Origin: Sandaracinus amylolyticus
GTDB taxonomy: Bacteria > Myxococcota_A > Polyangia > Polyangiales > Sandaracinaceae
Direction: 5' to 3'
DNA length: 64,000 bases
Assembly: GCF_000737325.1 (NCBI RefSeq)
Contig: NZ_CP011125.1
Location: 7,068,001-7,132,000, forward strand
The translations under genes were made by a program, and so were the position numbers. The notes below the pieces were generated by a model, which worked only from the letters and a program-made list of their open reading frames with translations, did not search any database and was not told where the DNA came from. Each line of letters begins with the position of its first letter. Position 1 is the first letter of the stretch. Positions 16,411 to 25,068 of this stretch are shown piece after piece.

Positions 16411-19400
16411 CGGCCGAGCGTGCCAGAGACCGGTCGGCGTCGACAGACGCGCTCTGCGTCGCGAAGAGCGACGGCGGACGACGCGCACCGCGAGGCGGCA
16501 CCCTCTGACGGCGTGCCCGACGGGTCATCCGCGCCGCGACGGCGTCGTCGCCGTCGGACAGCGACGAGCACGATCGCCATCCCGACGAACGCGAGGCCCG
16601 CGTTGCCGCCCGAGCGCGCGGCGCGGCACGCGCATCCCGCGTCCCCCGGCGCCTCGGGCGAGCCCCCGTCGAGCGTGCGACCCGCGTCGATCTCCGGCGG
16701 TGCCGCGTCGATCGGGAGCGTTCCGGCGTCGCTCGCGAGCGCGCCGTCCAGCGGGGCCTCGGGCTCACACACACGATCGCGAGTCGCCGTGCACGCGCTC
16801 GTCTCATGCGCTCCGGGCGGACACGCCGTGCACGCCGCACACGACGGCGCGTTCACCGACGTCGAGTACGTCCCCGCCGGGCACGCTGCGCAGACGCGGT
16901 CGCTCGCCACCGTCGCCATCGCCGCGACGTACTGCCCCGCGGCGCAGTCGGTCCACGCGACACACGTCGCTGCGTTCGGCGCCGACGTCCAGCCCGAGCT
17001 GCAGGGGACGCACACCCGATCGCTCGTCGGTGTCCCGGCGGACGACTCGCGCTCGCCGGGCACGCAGTCCGTCCACGGCGTGCACGAGGGCGCGTTCGTC
17101 GTGCTCGAATATCCGCCCGCGCAGGCCACGCACGTTCGATCGCGGGTCGCGCTGCCCGCCGACGCCACGTGCGTGCCGGGGGCGCAGGTCGTCCATTCCG
17201 TGCACGCCGTCGCGCCGGTTCCATCGGCCGAGTACGTCCCCGCAGGGCACGCGCTGCAGGCGTACGTCGCCCCCGGGCCGGGGGCGCAGGTCGTCGCCGC
17301 GTCGCACGCGTTCGCACCCCCGCAGCTCCCTGCGGCGCAGCGATCCGAGATCGTGCATGCGTTCGTGTCGTCGCAGGCCGTCCCCGTGAGGGCCGCGCAC
17401 GCGCCGTTGCCGGGCGCCCCCGTCGCAACCGAGCACGCCAGGCAGTCCGTCGCCCCGCCGCCACACGCGTCGTCGCAGCACACTCCGTCGACGCAGTGCC
17501 CGCTCGCGCAGTCACCGCTCGAACCGCAGACCGAGCCGAGCGGCGTCCGGTCATCGATCAGACGCGCACGGATGCGTCGCGTGCGCTCGGGGACCTCGGC
17601 GACGAAGCGGTCGTACACGAGGAGGAAGCGGCCCGGGGGCCCCGCCGCGATCTCCGCGCTCTGCTCGGAGAAGGGCGAGGTCGCGAGCGCGAGGCCGGAC
17701 GCGTCCCTCACGCTCGTCCCGACGATGCGCGCTCCATACACGTCGGCGCGCGAGCCGCCGCGATAGTCTCGCCACACGACGAAGTAGTCGCTTCGGTCCG
17801 ACGCGACCTCGGGCGCCCCCCGACTGCCGGCCTCGGCGTGGATCGTGATCGGCGTCGGGCCGGACACGCCGGAGCTCGTCACGACCGTGCCCCGGATGTG
17901 CACGTCCGCGAGCCCGTAGGACCAGACGACGAAGTAGCTCGTCGCGCTCGCCGCGACGGCCGGTGCGTTTTCGTACTCGGTTCGCGTCGCGATCGGGAAC
18001 CCCGACGGATCCGAGATCGCGCCGGCCGTGCTCACGAACGTCGCGTACACGTCCGCCTGCGACGTGCGCTGGTCCTCGTAGACGACGAGGTAACCGGACG
18101 CGCCGAACGCGGCGCGTGGCGAGTGCTCGGCGTGCCCACCGGTCGCGATCCCGAGACCGCTCGGATGCGACACCGCGCCCGAGGCACCGACGAACGTGCC
18201 GTACACGTCGCGCCCACCGGACGTGCGCGCGTCGGTCCACACCACGAGGCACCGCGCGGGATCGCACGCGGCGCTGGGATCGGTCTGCGCGCCCGACGCG
18301 GTCGAGATCGCGATCCCCGATGGATTCGACACCGCGCCGCTCGCGGTGACCCGTGTTCCGCGGACGTCGCTCGCGTCGGCGCTGCTCTCCTCCTCCCAGA
18401 CGACGAGCCAGCCCTCCCCGTCCGACGCGACACGAGGCGATCGCCGCTCCACCGTGCCGCTCGAGATCGCGATCCCCGACGGATCGAGCACCGCGCCCGA
18501 CGGATCGACGCGCGCGCCCCAGACAGCCCAGGACGCGCCGCGCGCGTCCGCCCACGCGACCAGCCAGCTCGTCCCGTCGTACGCCACGCTCGGGGTGCGC
18601 TGCGCGTTGGCTGCTCCGCCGAGCCGCGTCCCGGAAGGGTCGGCGGGCGCGCCGGCGAGCGTGACCGCGGTTCCGTAGAGCTCGTTGGCCGCGAGCGCCT
18701 CCGGCGGCGGGCGCGAGGCGAGCCACGTGACGTACAGCGCCGTGCCGTTCGTCGCGACGGTCGGCGTCGCTCCGCGCGTGGAGATCGCGAGCCCGCCGGG
18801 GTCGCGCACGACGCCCACGCTCGTGACGCGCGCGCCGTAGACACTGGTGCCGCCCCCCGCGCGCTCGTCGGACCAGACGACGAAGTAGTCGGAGCCGGCG
18901 CGCGCGACGTTCGGCCTCCGCTCTGCGGCCGATCCGGCGGAGATCGCGATGCCGCCCGGGTCGCTGACGCCCCCGGCGGCGCTGACGCGCGTCGCATAGA
19001 CATCGTAGTGGAAGCCGCCGGCGCGGCCGTCCGACCACACGACGAGATAGCCCGTGCCGTTTGACGCGACACTCACCTCGAGCTGAGCGCCCGCGGCGGT
19101 CGAGAGCGCGATGCCCGAGGCGTCGAACACGGTGCCCGACGCCGACACGCGAGCGCCGTAGACGTCGCCCTCGCCCGAGGTGCGCCCGTCCCGCCACACG
19201 ACGAGGAAGTCGGTGCCGTTCGACGCGACACGCGGCTCGCTCTGCACGCCGGTCGCGCTCGAGATCGAGAACGCGGACCCGAGCAGCGCGCCGTCCCGGC
19301 TCACGCGGATGCCGAGGACGTTGTTGTCTGCGAACGCCGCACGCTGCCACACGACCAGGTAATGCGACCCGTTCCACGCCACGCTGGGCCAGTAGTCCTG

Positions 19401-20495
19401 AGAGCTCGTGCGGTGGACGGCGATGCCCGAAGGATCGAGCACCGCCCCCGCGCTCGTGACCCGCGCGCCGTAGACGTCGAAGTCCGCGTTGGCGTGCTGC
19501 CACACGACGAAGTAGTCGGTCCCGTCGGACGCGACGGCCGGCATGGCCTGCGAGCTCGTCGAGCCCGACACCAGGATTCCATGCGGGTCGAGCACCGTGC
19601 CGGAGGCGTCGACGCGGGTCGCGAAGACGGCGGGCGTGTCCGCGCGAGTCTCGGTCCACACGACGAGATAGCCGCTCCCGTTGGACGCGATCGCCGGGTC
19701 CGTCTTGGTGCCCGAGGTGGGCGAGAGCACCGGCGTGTCCAGGCCGACCTCGGGCGAGATCACCGGATCGAGGACCGCGGGATACGTCGCGGCGCCGACG
19801 ACGTCGGACGGAACGACGAGCTCGATGCGGTCGCCACGCCAGCGCGCAGGGATCCGGGTCTCCTGGCCGGACGCGTCGACCCACAGGCCGTGCCCGTAGC
19901 GCAGCCCGAGGCCCGAGCTCGCGTCGGCGAAGTGGATCCCGCTCGGCGTGTCCGCGACGTGCGCCGCGCCGCGAACGTCGACCGTCACACGAAGCGAGCC
20001 GTCGCCGGCGGGCTCGCGCGCGAACGCCCAGCTCTGCTCGACGCCCTCGGCACGGTGATGAAAGTGCTCGACGACCTCGCCGCGATCGATGGCGAGGTGC
20101 CCGTCTGGCGCGACCCGCGCGCGCGGCGCGCGCGACAGCTCGACGTCTCGATCGCCACGCACGACGGCGCGGAGCTCGACCCGAACCGACCGGGAAGGCT
20201 CGCGATCCGCGCGCGGATGGATCGGCGTGATGTCGATGCCGCGCGCGTCGGCGACGACGGTGCGAGTCGCGTCGCCTGCAGTGAAGCGCGAGCCGTCGGG
20301 CCGAAAGGAGAAATGAACACGATCGACAATCGCGCCCACGTCGAACGGCGCGACGTCGCTGGCGGGTGCGACGTCGGCGCCAGCCGATGAGCGCCGCGAG
20401 GCGGGCTCATCCGGGGCGGGACCGGGTGGTGGAGCGTCACAGCCGCCGAGGACGACGAACGACGTGAGGACCGCCGACGAGACGTGTGGGTGCAT
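16407..20495 (-). CDS. Giant propeller-repeat surface lipoprotein with TNFR-like Cys repeats and CTERM-like tail
   Basis: 1362 residues. The signal peptide ends in the lipobox LGGC (about residue 19). After an N-terminal domain (about 50-235), some 13 repeats of about 50 residues follow. Each holds a YLVVWxDxR strand, DVYGaRV and DPSGIAI, which suggests one or two beta-propellers. A Cys-rich region (about 1040-1260) has TNFR/furin-like units of the form CxxCPxGxY...CxxWTxCxPG...RxRxC. Near residue 1300, CACR, a hydrophobic stretch and an Arg cluster resemble a MYXO-CTERM sorting signal. About 40 further residues follow it, which is odd for such signals. Having both a lipobox and a C-terminal anchor is also unusual. 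It is translationally coupled to a 228-residue protein. Confidence 0.88.
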   Translation of the reverse strand: MHPHVSSAVLTSFVVLGGCDAPPPGPAPDEPASRRSSAGADVAPASDVAPFDVGAIVDRVHFSFRPDGSRFTAGDATRTVVADARGIDITPIHPRADREPSRSVRVELRAVVRGDRDVELSRAPRARVAPDGHLAIDRGEVVEHFHHRAEGVEQSWAFAREPAGDGSLRVTVDVRGAAHVADTPSGIHFADASSGLGLRYGHGLWVDASGQETRIPARWRGDRIELVVPSDVVGAATYPAVLDPVISPEVGLDTPVLSPTSGTKTDPAIASNGSGYLVVWTETRADTPAVFATRVDASGTVLDPHGILVSGSTSSQAMPAVASDGTDYFVVWQHANADFDVYGARVTSAGAVLDPSGIAVHRTSSQDYWPSVAWNGSHYLVVWQRAAFADNNVLGIRVSRDGALLGSAFSISSATGVQSEPRVASNGTDFLVVWRDGRTSGEGDVYGARVSASGTVFDASGIALSTAAGAQLEVSVASNGTGYLVVWSDGRAGGFHYDVYATRVSAAGGVSDPGGIAISAGSAAERRPNVARAGSDYFVVWSDERAGGGTSVYGARVTSVGVVRDPGGLAISTRGATPTVATNGTALYVTWLASRPPPEALAANELYGTAVTLAGAPADPSGTRLGGAANAQRTPSVAYDGTSWLVAWADARGASWAVWGARVDPSGAVLDPSGIAISSGTVERRSPRVASDGEGWLVVWEEESSADASDVRGTRVTASGAVSNPSGIAISTASGAQTDPSAACDPARCLVVWTDARTSGGRDVYGTFVGASGAVSHPSGLGIATGGHAEHSPRAAFGASGYLVVYEDQRTSQADVYATFVSTAGAISDPSGFPIATRTEYENAPAVAASATSYFVVWSYGLADVHIRGTVVTSSGVSGPTPITIHAEAGSRGAPEVASDRSDYFVVWRDYRGGSRADVYGARIVGTSVRDASGLALATSPFSEQSAEIAAGPPGRFLLVYDRFVAEVPERTRRIRARLIDDRTPLGSVCGSSGDCASGHCVDGVCCDDACGGGATDCLACSVATGAPGNGACAALTGTACDDTNACTISDRCAAGSCGGANACDAATTCAPGPGATYACSACPAGTYSADGTGATACTEWTTCAPGTHVASAGSATRDRTCVACAGGYSSTTNAPSCTPWTDCVPGERESSAGTPTSDRVCVPCSSGWTSAPNAATCVAWTDCAAGQYVAAMATVASDRVCAACPAGTYSTSVNAPSCAACTACPPGAHETSACTATRDRVCEPEAPLDGALASDAGTLPIDAAPPEIDAGRTLDGGSPEAPGDAGCACRAARSGGNAGLAFVGMAIVLVAVRRRRRRRGADDPSGTPSEGAASRCASSAVALRDAERVCRRRPVSGTLGR

Positions 20496-20562
20496 GGCTC
20501 AGGCTCACGCGAGCGGTGCTCGGAGGTCAACGACGAGAGGAGTGAGCGGCGCGCTCGCGCCG

Positions 20563-20568
20563 TAGGCT
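20563..20568 (+). promoter_or_regulatory. TAGGCT -10-like box, leaderless spacing
   Basis: TAGGCT ends 5 bp before the ATG at 20574. It supports that start over the upstream in-frame codons and predicts a leaderless or near-leaderless transcript. Confidence 0.45.
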
Positions 20569-20573
20569 GCGCA

Positions 20574-22565
20574 ATGGGCGCCTTCTTCACCAACGTGCAG
20601 GTCCGGAGCCGCGATCTCGACGCGATCGCGCGCGCCATCCGGACGGAGGCGCGGCAGCGCGGGATGGACGAGCTCGATGCGTCGAGCGCGGCCTCGCCCG
20701 ATCGATCCGTGCTCGTCCTCCCGCCCGACGGCGGCGGGTGGATCGCGATCTACGACGAGTCGACGGAAGGGCAGGACGGGAACGTCCTCGGCGCGCTCGC
20801 CGTCGCGACGTCGCGCGCGGCGGGCGACTACGCGATCACCGTCACGATCCACGACTCCGACGTGCTCTTCCTCGAGCTCTACCGGGACGGCGCGCGCATC
20901 GATCGCGTGGACTCGAACCCCGGCTACTTCGGTGGGCGCGGGACAAAGCCCACCGGCGATCCCGCGGCGTGGAAGGAGCTCGGCGATCCCGACGCCCTGC
21001 GCGAGGCGTGGCGCGCCGAGGATCTCTTCGCCGAGCGCACGCTGCGCCGCACCGCGGAGCTCATCGGTTGCGACGTGCGGCGCGCGTCGACGGGATACCG
21101 CTACACCGTGAAGGACGGCGACGAGCTCCCCGCGGGCACCATCGCGCTGCGCTTCCGATCGCGCGCGCGTCCGAGCTGGGAGCAGGCGAGCCGCGATCCG
21201 CCCGCGCTCGTCGCCGAGTCGTACGTCGAGGGCGACGTGCCGCTCGCGGTGGGCGACGAGCTGCGCGTCTCGCTCGGCGCGCGCAGCGCGGGGCGCGCCT
21301 CCCGGGGGCTCGGTGCGCGGTGCTGGGGCAGCGCGATCGAGCAGGGGCTCGTCGTGGTCGAGCGCTTCGAGGTGCTCGTCGGCGATCCGCTGCGTGGCGC
21401 GAAGCACGTCGTCGTGACGCCCGAGCTCTCGCGCGCGCACGACGGCAGCGAGCTCCTCGTGGCCGACCTGCGCGAGCAGGCGATCCCCGCCGGCTCCGCG
21501 CAGCCATTCGAGGGGTTCCGTCCCGGCATGGACGTCATGAAGGCCTTGCAGGCGGCGCAGCGCTCGAAGGTCCACGTGAACGTGGTGGGGCGTGTCGTCG
21601 CGCCGGGGAAGGGAGAGCTCGGGATCGGGCTCGTGCCGCTCGAGAGCGCGAGCGCGGCTGCGGGCACGATCGCGCGGCTCGCGATCGACGCTCCGTTGCC
21701 GCGCCCGCTGCGCATGCGCGAGACGTCGCACGGCGCGACCTCGCACCTCCTGCGTCCGCTCCAGGGACGGACGCACCACGGCGTGCTGGTCGCGATCGAC
21801 GCGCCGCGCGGGGACGTCGCGGCGATCGCGGGCGGGTTGCTCGACGACGCGCGGGAGGCGCTCGGCGCGCGCGGCGAGGTGCACACCGCCATCCACTTCG
21901 CGGAGGCGCAGCGGCGGCCCAAGACCCACAGCGGGACGGTCGCGTCGACCCTGCGCGGACCGCGGTGGTACGAGCTCGTGCGGCAGATGACGAGCGAGCA
22001 GATCGTCTCGCTCACGGTCGTCGCGACCGAGCGTCCGATGGACGAGGTCGCGCGACGCGGCGGGGCCGGCGACCTCGGGATCGCGGTCGGGACGAGCATC
22101 CTCCGGGACCGCGAGGAGGAGCGCGTGCCGACGATCGCGGCGTGGGTCGACGCCGCGATCGCGCCGGCAGTGCGCGAGCGATGGAGCGCACGGATCGACG
22201 ACGCGATGCGAGCGCGCGGCGTCCAGGCGTCGATGTCGTGGAGCGGCGCGCCGATCGGGATCGAGCACACGCCATACGAGAACGCATGCGGCATCGCGCA
22301 CGGCGTGGGGACGCTGCGCACGTGGATCACGCGATGGGTGCGCGTGCCCGGGAACGATCGCCTGTGGCTCTCGCGCGCGCTCGCGGCGCGGGTCGATCGT
22401 GGAGCGCTCGCGGACGTCGCGGACGTGCACGAGCTCGGCGACACGATCCGGATCGAGCTCCGCGATCCCGCCGACCTGCCGCGCCTCGAGCGCGCGATCG
22501 AAGATCTCCTGCCCACGCCCGAGGAGTCGCAGCGCGCGGCCGCCGCGCACCGACGCGCGCGGTGA
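20574..22565 (+). CDS. Large cytoplasmic protein of unknown function
   Basis: 663 residues, no signal peptide or TM. The opening GAFFTNVQVRSRD and the following GGGWIAIYDESTEGQD and HDSDVLFLELYRDG resemble a widespread family of uncharacterised bacterial proteins whose members start with GAFFTNxxVR. Beyond about residue 230 no domain was recognised. The segment 290-420 looks beta-rich and the last 200 residues alternate beta and helix. It is convergent with the radical SAM gene, sharing a hairpin between the two stops, and divergent from the giant surface protein. No operon partner is evident. Confidence 0.75.
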   Translation: MGAFFTNVQVRSRDLDAIARAIRTEARQRGMDELDASSAASPDRSVLVLPPDGGGWIAIYDESTEGQDGNVLGALAVATSRAAGDYAITVTIHDSDVLFLELYRDGARIDRVDSNPGYFGGRGTKPTGDPAAWKELGDPDALREAWRAEDLFAERTLRRTAELIGCDVRRASTGYRYTVKDGDELPAGTIALRFRSRARPSWEQASRDPPALVAESYVEGDVPLAVGDELRVSLGARSAGRASRGLGARCWGSAIEQGLVVVERFEVLVGDPLRGAKHVVVTPELSRAHDGSELLVADLREQAIPAGSAQPFEGFRPGMDVMKALQAAQRSKVHVNVVGRVVAPGKGELGIGLVPLESASAAAGTIARLAIDAPLPRPLRMRETSHGATSHLLRPLQGRTHHGVLVAIDAPRGDVAAIAGGLLDDAREALGARGEVHTAIHFAEAQRRPKTHSGTVASTLRGPRWYELVRQMTSEQIVSLTVVATERPMDEVARRGGAGDLGIAVGTSILRDREEERVPTIAAWVDAAIAPAVRERWSARIDDAMRARGVQASMSWSGAPIGIEHTPYENACGIAHGVGTLRTWITRWVRVPGNDRLWLSRALAARVDRGALADVADVHELGDTIRIELRDPADLPRLERAIEDLLPTPEESQRAAAAHRRAR

Positions 22566-22569
22566 TGAC

Positions 22570-22586
22570 GCGTGCTCAGAGCACGC
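22570..22586. terminator. Hairpin between convergent genes
   Basis: GCGTGCT (22570-22576) and AGCACGC (22580-22586) form a 7-bp perfect stem with a CAG loop. It lies over the gap and the last codons between two convergent genes. There is no T run, as is common at this GC content. It could terminate transcription in both directions. Confidence 0.4.
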
Positions 22587-23817
22587 GCAGGCGCTTCGAG
22601 GGACGCTCGACGCGCGCGACGCCTTCGCCCTCGACCCACGGCTCGACGACGATCTCCCAGCGCCCGTGATCGAACGGCGCGCCCGGCGCCGCCTCCACGC
22701 GCACCAAGCGCTCTCGCTCGCCTCGCGCGCGCATCTCGAGCGCGCGGTGGTGGCAGTACGGGTTGTTGCCCGGGCGCCCGAAGAACGTGTGCGCGGTCCA
22801 GGTGCAGCCACCGCCGCACACGCTCGCGTAGTAGCAGCGCGCGCACTCGCCCCAGAGCGCGCCCGGGAGCTCGCGATCTCGCACGTACCGCAGCTCGCGC
22901 GTCTGCTCCCAGATCTCGCGAAGGCTCGCCTCGCGCGCCGTGCCGCCGACCCAGTCGGCGCTCGGGAGCGACGGGCATCCCTTGATCGATCCGTCGGACT
23001 CGATGCCCATCGCGTGTTTGCCCGCGATGCACCCGCCCCACGCGACGTCGTCGGTGATGCCGCGCCCGCGCAGCGTCGCTTCGTGGGGCCCGAAGTAGCC
23101 GATGTTGTTCCCCGGGAAGAAGAGCACGCCGTGGCGCGCGCCGCGCTCGGCGAGCGCCGCGAGCTTCGGGTACACCTCGAGCAGCTCGTGCGGCTGGAGC
23201 AACCAGTCGGGCCGATCGGCCGCGCGCCCCATCGGCACCGTCATCGCGAGCTGCCACCCGGTCGCGCGCTCTTCGACCAGCAGATCGAGGATCGCGTCGA
23301 GCTCGGGGTACGAGAGGCGGTTCACCTGCGTGTTCGCCTGCAGCGTGACCCCGGCGTCACGCAGGTTGCGCATCGCGACGCGCGCCGACTCGAACGCGCC
23401 GTCGAGCCCGCGCTGCACGTCGTGCGTGGCGCCGATCCCGTCGATCGAGATCGACACCGACGCGACGCCCGCCTCGCGCGCGGCGCGCGCTCGCGTCGCA
23501 TCGAGGCCGCGCCCGCCGGAGACCATCGCGCAGCGCATCCCCGCGTCGGCGATCGCGCGCGCGACGATCGTCCAGTCGTCGCGCAGATAGGCCTCACCTC
23601 CGATGAGCACGACCTCGCGCGCGCCCATCGACGCGAGCTGTCGCACCACGTCGAGCGCCTCGTCGGTCGAGAGCTCGTCCTCGCGCGCCTTGCCTGCGCG
23701 TGAGCCGCAGTGGCGGCACGCGAGATCGCAGCGCAGCGTCAGCTCCCAGACGACGTAGCGCAGCCCGGTCTCGCCGATCGGCGTGACGCGGGGATCACGG
23801 ATCGAGCCGTGCGTCAC
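22576..23817 (-). CDS. Radical SAM/SPASM peptide-modifying enzyme
   Basis: 413 residues. The radical SAM CxxxCxxC is at Cys30, Cys34 and Cys37 (LTLRCDLACRHCGSRAG), with a GGEAYLR element. The C-terminal SPASM domain has cysteines in GGCIAGKHAMGIESDGSIKGCP and CARCYYASVCGGGCTW for auxiliary iron-sulfur clusters. Enzymes of this build modify peptides through carbon-centred radicals, often within RiPP-like systems. Its GTG start overlaps by four bases the stop of an 83-residue zinc-ribbon peptide gene, which makes that peptide the obvious candidate substrate or partner. The chemistry performed is not deducible from sequence. Confidence 0.9.
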   Translation of the reverse strand: MTHGSIRDPRVTPIGETGLRYVVWELTLRCDLACRHCGSRAGKAREDELSTDEALDVVRQLASMGAREVVLIGGEAYLRDDWTIVARAIADAGMRCAMVSGGRGLDATRARAAREAGVASVSISIDGIGATHDVQRGLDGAFESARVAMRNLRDAGVTLQANTQVNRLSYPELDAILDLLVEERATGWQLAMTVPMGRAADRPDWLLQPHELLEVYPKLAALAERGARHGVLFFPGNNIGYFGPHEATLRGRGITDDVAWGGCIAGKHAMGIESDGSIKGCPSLPSADWVGGTAREASLREIWEQTRELRYVRDRELPGALWGECARCYYASVCGGGCTWTAHTFFGRPGNNPYCHHRALEMRARGERERLVRVEAAPGAPFDHGRWEIVVEPWVEGEGVARVERPSKRLRVL

Positions 23818-24065
23818 GGGCTCGGATCGCCGGCGTCGTCGGTCGCGCCGTCCTGCGCCGCGTCCGGCCGCCCGGGATCGGGCGCGCCGTACACGCAGCC
23901 GAGCGTGGTCGCGGTGACGGCGACTCCCGCCGCGACGGCAACCGCAGCGGCGACGACCGCGCCGGTGCGTGGGGCCCTTCCTTCGATGTCGTTCCCACAG
24001 AACGGGCAGCGCGCGTCGTCACCCACGACGTGCCGTCGACAAGCTCCACAGAGGCGTAGCGTCAT
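23814..24065 (-). CDS. Zinc-ribbon small lipoprotein/peptide, candidate substrate
   Basis: 83 residues. The N-terminus holds a four-Cys zinc ribbon (C6, C9, C20, C23: LCGACRRHVV...CPFCG). A hydrophobic segment (about 35-56) ends in TTLGCVYGAPDPG, and an Asp/Ala/Pro-rich tail of about 20 residues follows. The TLGC may be a lipobox, but the ribbon before the segment makes an ordinary signal peptide unlikely. Alternatively the CVYGAPD motif could be the modified core. Its stop overlaps the start of the radical SAM/SPASM enzyme (GTGA). The gene is short but its character and coupling make it convincing. Confidence 0.75.
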   Translation of the reverse strand: MTLRLCGACRRHVVGDDARCPFCGNDIEGRAPRTGAVVAAAVAVAAGVAVTATTLGCVYGAPDPGRPDAAQDGATDDAGDPSP

Positions 24066-24102
24066 GCCGCGAGCACATCCGAGCGCGTCGGCGCTGTCAA
24101 CC

Positions 24103-25026
24103 TCAACGCGGTGCGCAGCGCGTCGCGAGCCAGATGTCGGCGTCGTCGCCGCCGTCCTCGTCGGCCGCGTGGTTGAAGTAGAGCGTCGCGCCGTCGGGCG
24201 AGAACGACGGCTTCGAGTCGTCGCTCGTCGAGTTGAGCGCGGTCAGGTTCAACGGCTCGCCGAAGGGCGCGTGGACGCTCGGACGCCGCGCGATCCAGAG
24301 GTCGAGCCCTCCCGCGCCACCGGGGCGATCCGACGCGAACACGAGCTCCAGCCCGTCGGGCGAGATCGTCATCGAGCTCTCCGCGTAGGTCGTGTTCAGC
24401 TCGTCGATGCGCTCGAGGGGCTCGAACGGCTCGTCGAGCGCGGGCCTCGTGGCGATCCAGAGGTTCGAGCTCTCGCCACCACCGCGCCAGCTCGCGACGA
24501 ACGCGGTGAGCCCATCGCGCGAGAGCTCGACGTCGGTCTCGCTGCCGTTCGCGCTCAGATCACCGAGCGAGTCGGGCGCGACGAACGTCGTGCCTCCACC
24601 GGGCGTCGCGCTCCACACGTCGAACTCGCTCGTGACGTGCGGCGAGTGCGCGAGGAAGTAGAGCGTTCCATCGGGCCCGAGCGCGGGCGCGGACTGGAAG
24701 TCCGCGTCGTTCACGCCCGCGACGAGCTCGGCCGCGCCGAACGCCGAGCGCACGTCCGATCGTCGCGCGACCCAGAGATCCGAGCTGCCCGCGCCGCCTG
24801 CGCGCCACGACGCGAAGTAGAGCGCGAGCCCGTCGTTCGTCACGAAGGGTGCCCAGTCGTCGGTGCCGACGACGTTGACCCCCGGCACTGGACCCACGAG
24901 CGCGAGCTCGGCCGTGCAGCGCTCGTCTTCCTGCGGCTCGTACCCGAGCTTGCCGCAGCCGACTGCGAGCACGACGGCGGTCACGATGGCGCAGCGGGAT
25001 ACGCGAAACGACGGCGCTCGGACCAT
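24103..25026 (-). CDS. PD40/TolB-like beta-propeller lipoprotein
   Basis: 307 residues. The signal peptide ends in LAVGC. The body has about five PD40 repeats of the form LYFxSxRxGGxGSxDLWxARR, SPDGLELVFASDRPGGAGG and PSFSPDGATLYFNH, as in TolB and OmpA-associated propellers. Such proteins sit in the periplasm and bind proteins or peptidoglycan-linked partners. There is no protease or OmpA domain here, so it is a stand-alone propeller. A TAGTAT box lies 9 bp before the start. It is divergent from a methyltransferase gene with 42 bp between the start codons. Confidence 0.85.
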   Translation of the reverse strand: MVRAPSFRVSRCAIVTAVVLAVGCGKLGYEPQEDERCTAELALVGPVPGVNVVGTDDWAPFVTNDGLALYFASWRAGGAGSSDLWVARRSDVRSAFGAAELVAGVNDADFQSAPALGPDGTLYFLAHSPHVTSEFDVWSATPGGGTTFVAPDSLGDLSANGSETDVELSRDGLTAFVASWRGGGESSNLWIATRPALDEPFEPLERIDELNTTYAESSMTISPDGLELVFASDRPGGAGGLDLWIARRPSVHAPFGEPLNLTALNSTSDDSKPSFSPDGATLYFNHAADEDGGDDADIWLATRCAPR

Positions 25027-25035
25027 CCGAGCGCG

Positions 25036-25041
25036 ATACTA
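25036..25041 (-). promoter_or_regulatory. TAGTAT -10-like box
   Basis: On the minus strand TAGTAT ends 9 bp before the ATG of the PD40 lipoprotein. The opposite strand of the same AT-rich step reads ATACTACT, so the 42-bp divergent gap may drive both genes. Confidence 0.4.
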
Positions 25042-25068
25042 CTCGACCCCGCGCGCGGCGCTCGCGCG

